Shown piece after piece: positions 34,873-35,281 of a stretch of 35,281 bases of DNA. This stretch comes from Desulfobacteraceae bacterium (GTDB lineage: Bacteria; Desulfobacterota; Desulfobacteria; Desulfobacterales; JAABSP01), in contig JAABSP010000053.1 in NCBI GenBank assembly GCA_011390345.1, positions 1 through 35,281 on the forward strand, written 5' to 3'. Position numbers and translations under genes: made by a program. Every line of letters starts with the position of its first letter. Within the stretch, counting starts at the first letter, position 1. The notes under the pieces were generated by a model. It made no database searches, was not told the DNA's origin, and saw only the letters and a list, made by a program, of their open reading frames with translations.

Positions 34873-35281
34873 AAAGTAGTCCCCAAACCTTCCGGGGCCA
34901 TCACCTGACAGAAGGCCCCTCGGTTGTGGACCGCAAGTTAGGTCGTAGTCCCCAAACCTTCCGGGGCCATCACCTGACGCCAAAACTGGAGGAGCCGGAG
35001 CCAACCCCGACGTCGTAGTCCCCAAACCTTCCGGGGCCATCACCTGACGCGGACCCGGTCGTTTTCCACTAAACCTCGTCAGTCGTAGTCCCCAAACCTT
35101 CCGGGGCCATCACCTGACCTATTACCTTTTTGAAGAAAGGGGTTTCAAATGAAGTCGTAGTCCCCAAACCTTCCGGGGCCATCACCTGACCCCGATAAAC
35201 CTCATTATGGACCACACTGGAGCAGTCGTAGTCCCCAAACCTTCCGGGGCCATCACCTGACTGTGGAGGTTCGGGAGGAGA
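34873..35281. CRISPR. CRISPR array, at least six 37-bp repeats, cut by the right edge
   Basis: Repeats lie at 34873-34909, 34942-34978, 35012-35048, 35082-35118, 35154-35190 and 35225-35261. Each begins GTCGTAGTCCCC (plus strand), continues with AAACCTTCCGGGG and ends CCATCACCTGAC. Copies 2-6 are identical. Copy 1 differs only at its first three bases (AAA for GTC). Spacers are 32, 33, 33, 35 and 34 bases, all different, and a sixth begins at 35262. The repeat can fold through CCCC/GGGG. No cas gene is in the window, so the type is not assigned. The changed terminal copy suggests the left end is the old (trailer) end and transcription runs leftward, but the AT-rich stretch to the left could also be a leader. 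Confidence 0.97.

Overview
The window looks like a chromosomal segment of a GC-rich, anaerobic Gram-negative bacterium. The best guess is a sulfate-reducer-like member of the Desulfobacterota (former Deltaproteobacteria). This is an inference from gene content: a four-subunit ferredoxin-linked 2-oxoacid oxidoreductase, a PxxKW cysteine-rich protein, an MJ0042-type zinc-ribbon protein with a long acidic tail, a PfaD/PfaA-type synthase, and outer-envelope genes (RlpA, GmhB, an outer-membrane barrel). No rRNA, tRNA, insertion sequence or phage gene was recognised.

Layout. 1-2745 (minus strand): an acidic zinc-ribbon protein cut by the left edge, hypoxanthine phosphoribosyltransferase (hpt) and a CbpA-type DnaJ protein. 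2974-7841 (plus): a tightly packed four-gene unit of a 78-aa unknown, an EcsC-family protein and two different dynamin-like/septin-like GTPases. 7988-8881: an outer-membrane beta-barrel protein. 9163-17362 (plus): PfaD enoyl reductase overlapping a giant KS-AT-ACP-ACP-KR-DH synthase; together they hold a full set of reducing activities. 17558-17848: PxxKW protein. 17927-19795 (minus): an ABC-F ATPase. 20152-23358 (plus): TrkA-TrkH potassium uptake and a small two-helix membrane protein. 23554-25352 (plus): SppA-type S49 peptidase and a PurN-like formyltransferase.

25585-34751 is one long minus-strand run. In transcription order it reads hsp20, lon, rlpA, gmhB, a 291-aa unknown, a radical SAM protein, then korD-korA-korB-korC. 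Intergenic gaps are mostly 1-35 bases, so much of it may be co-transcribed. The right end (34873 to the edge) is a CRISPR array with six 37-bp repeats. No cas gene lies inside the window.

The two most interesting units are the EcsC plus paired-GTPase cassette, which looks like a membrane-acting module of unknown purpose, and the two-gene PUFA-synthase-like system, which lacks pfaB, pfaC and pfaE partners nearby. Several structured intergenic elements were also seen: a 17-bp inverted repeat before pfaD, a terminator-like hairpin in the trkA leader, and clear intrinsic terminators at 17.4, 17.9 and 23.4 kb. All family assignments come from reading motifs by eye; no database search was run.
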